In this document: piece after piece, positions 6,161-6,580 of the stretch | Layout of the letters: the number at the start of each line of letters is the position of its first letter | Position numbering within the stretch: position 1 is the first letter of the stretch | DNA from: Chloroflexota bacterium | GTDB lineage: Bacteria; Chloroflexota; Anaerolineae; Anaerolineales; UBA4823 | NCBI GenBank assembly: GCA_030613705.1 | Contig: JAUWLJ010000120.1 | Location: 1-6,580, forward strand | Length of the DNA stretch: 6,580 nucleotides | Direction of reading: 5' to 3' | Notes under the pieces: model-generated | What the model was told of the DNA's origin: nothing | The model's input: the letters and a program-made list of their open reading frames with translations, nothing else | Databases searched by the model: none | Made by a program: the position numbers and the translations under genes

Positions 6161-6580
6161 TATCGAGCATTGGTAATTCTTGACGCTCAACCTCGTAGAG
6201 AGCTTCGAATGGCAAGACCGCCTCCTCCCTCCGAGCGACATCTGCCCAGTCTGTGATCCACTCTGCATCGATGCCATCCACATCATCCACCACTCGCAAC
6301 CGGTCGATATTATATCTTTGCATGAGCGACTTTACTTCAGCAACCACACTTTCTACTGATCGTATGCGAAACTCTTGACCATGTACTGAATCAGCACACC
6401 ATTTACCACCATAGGGACAACCGCGTGATACAGATATGGATAAGGAAGGGTATGCGTTCGGCTCCCTCCATTCCTGCATATACTTGGCAATATCAACCAT
6501 ATCTCGTGCGGGAAACGGCAGCGTATCTAGATTGATCAGGTTTTGGCGACGAGGGTTGACCATTATCTTGCCTTTCTCAT
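6144..6580 (-). CDS. B12/radical SAM-type protein, 5' end cut, cluster motif damaged
   Basis: The frame is open from the right edge to TGA at 6144-6146, so the N-terminus, where relatives have a cobalamin-binding domain, is not visible. An ATG at 6563 with AAAGG seven bases upstream could be a start, but the residues before it (EKGKI, leading into MVNPRRQN) read like the usual linker before NLDTLPFPARDMVD, so I prefer a longer gene. Numbering from that Met, SRGCPYGGKWC (46-56) is the place of the [4Fe-4S] motif CX3CX2C: Cys49 and Cys56 remain, but the middle cysteine is Gly53 (GGT, one base from TGT). VHGQEFRIRS and RLRVVDDVDGID follow as in intact relatives, then PFEALYEVERQELPMLDIRDSL and a stop only about 83 residues after the motif, far short of a full radical SAM barrel. 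It may be a decaying gene or a derived non-catalytic protein. Confidence 0.72.
   Translation of the reverse strand, partial: EKGKIMVNPRRQNLINLDTLPFPARDMVDIAKYMQEWREPNAYPSLSISVSRGCPYGGKWCADSVHGQEFRIRSVESVVAEVKSLMQRYNIDRLRVVDDVDGIDAEWITDWADVARREEAVLPFEALYEVERQELPMLDIRDSL

Overview
Origin. The window looks like a chromosomal segment of a mid-GC bacterium. Protein style suggests an environmental lineage such as Chloroflexota (Anaerolineae-like), but this is an impression from the glycosyltransferase, DoxX and B12/radical-SAM-type proteins, not a phylogenetic result. Every gene I can support lies on the minus strand, so transcription runs from right to left.

Right part (about 5302-6580). The 3' end of a B12-binding/radical SAM type protein runs off the right edge. 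Its CX3CX2C cluster motif has lost the middle cysteine and its C-terminus is short. After about 100 bases with a hairpin comes a class I SAM-dependent methyltransferase (5302-6039).

Middle gap (5104-5301). This AT-rich gap of just under 200 bases is unusually rich in perfect inverted repeats. They are either an array of operators or a folded leader RNA ahead of the transporter operon.

Left part (1-5103). This is a tightly packed five-gene operon: substrate-binding lipoprotein (phnD-like), ATPase (phnC-like), a permease made of two fused PhnE-like halves, a DoxX-family membrane protein, and a processive-type family 2 glycosyltransferase cut by the left edge. Gaps between these genes are 11, 6, 29 and 2 bases. 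The first three genes form a complete ABC importer of the phosphonate/phosphite/selenate class. The binding protein resembles the subfamily annotated as putative selenate binding proteins more than classical PhnD, so a selenium oxyanion is my preferred but unproven substrate.

Most notable points: (1) the ATPase gene has no ATG, GTG or TTG ahead of its conserved N-terminal strands; the best start is an ATA five bases after a strong Shine-Dalgarno. (2) Nested and partly exclusive inverted repeats lie before the transporter. (3) The radical SAM fragment has a damaged cluster motif. (4) An oxyanion importer, a DoxX protein and an envelope-type glycosyltransferase share one operon.
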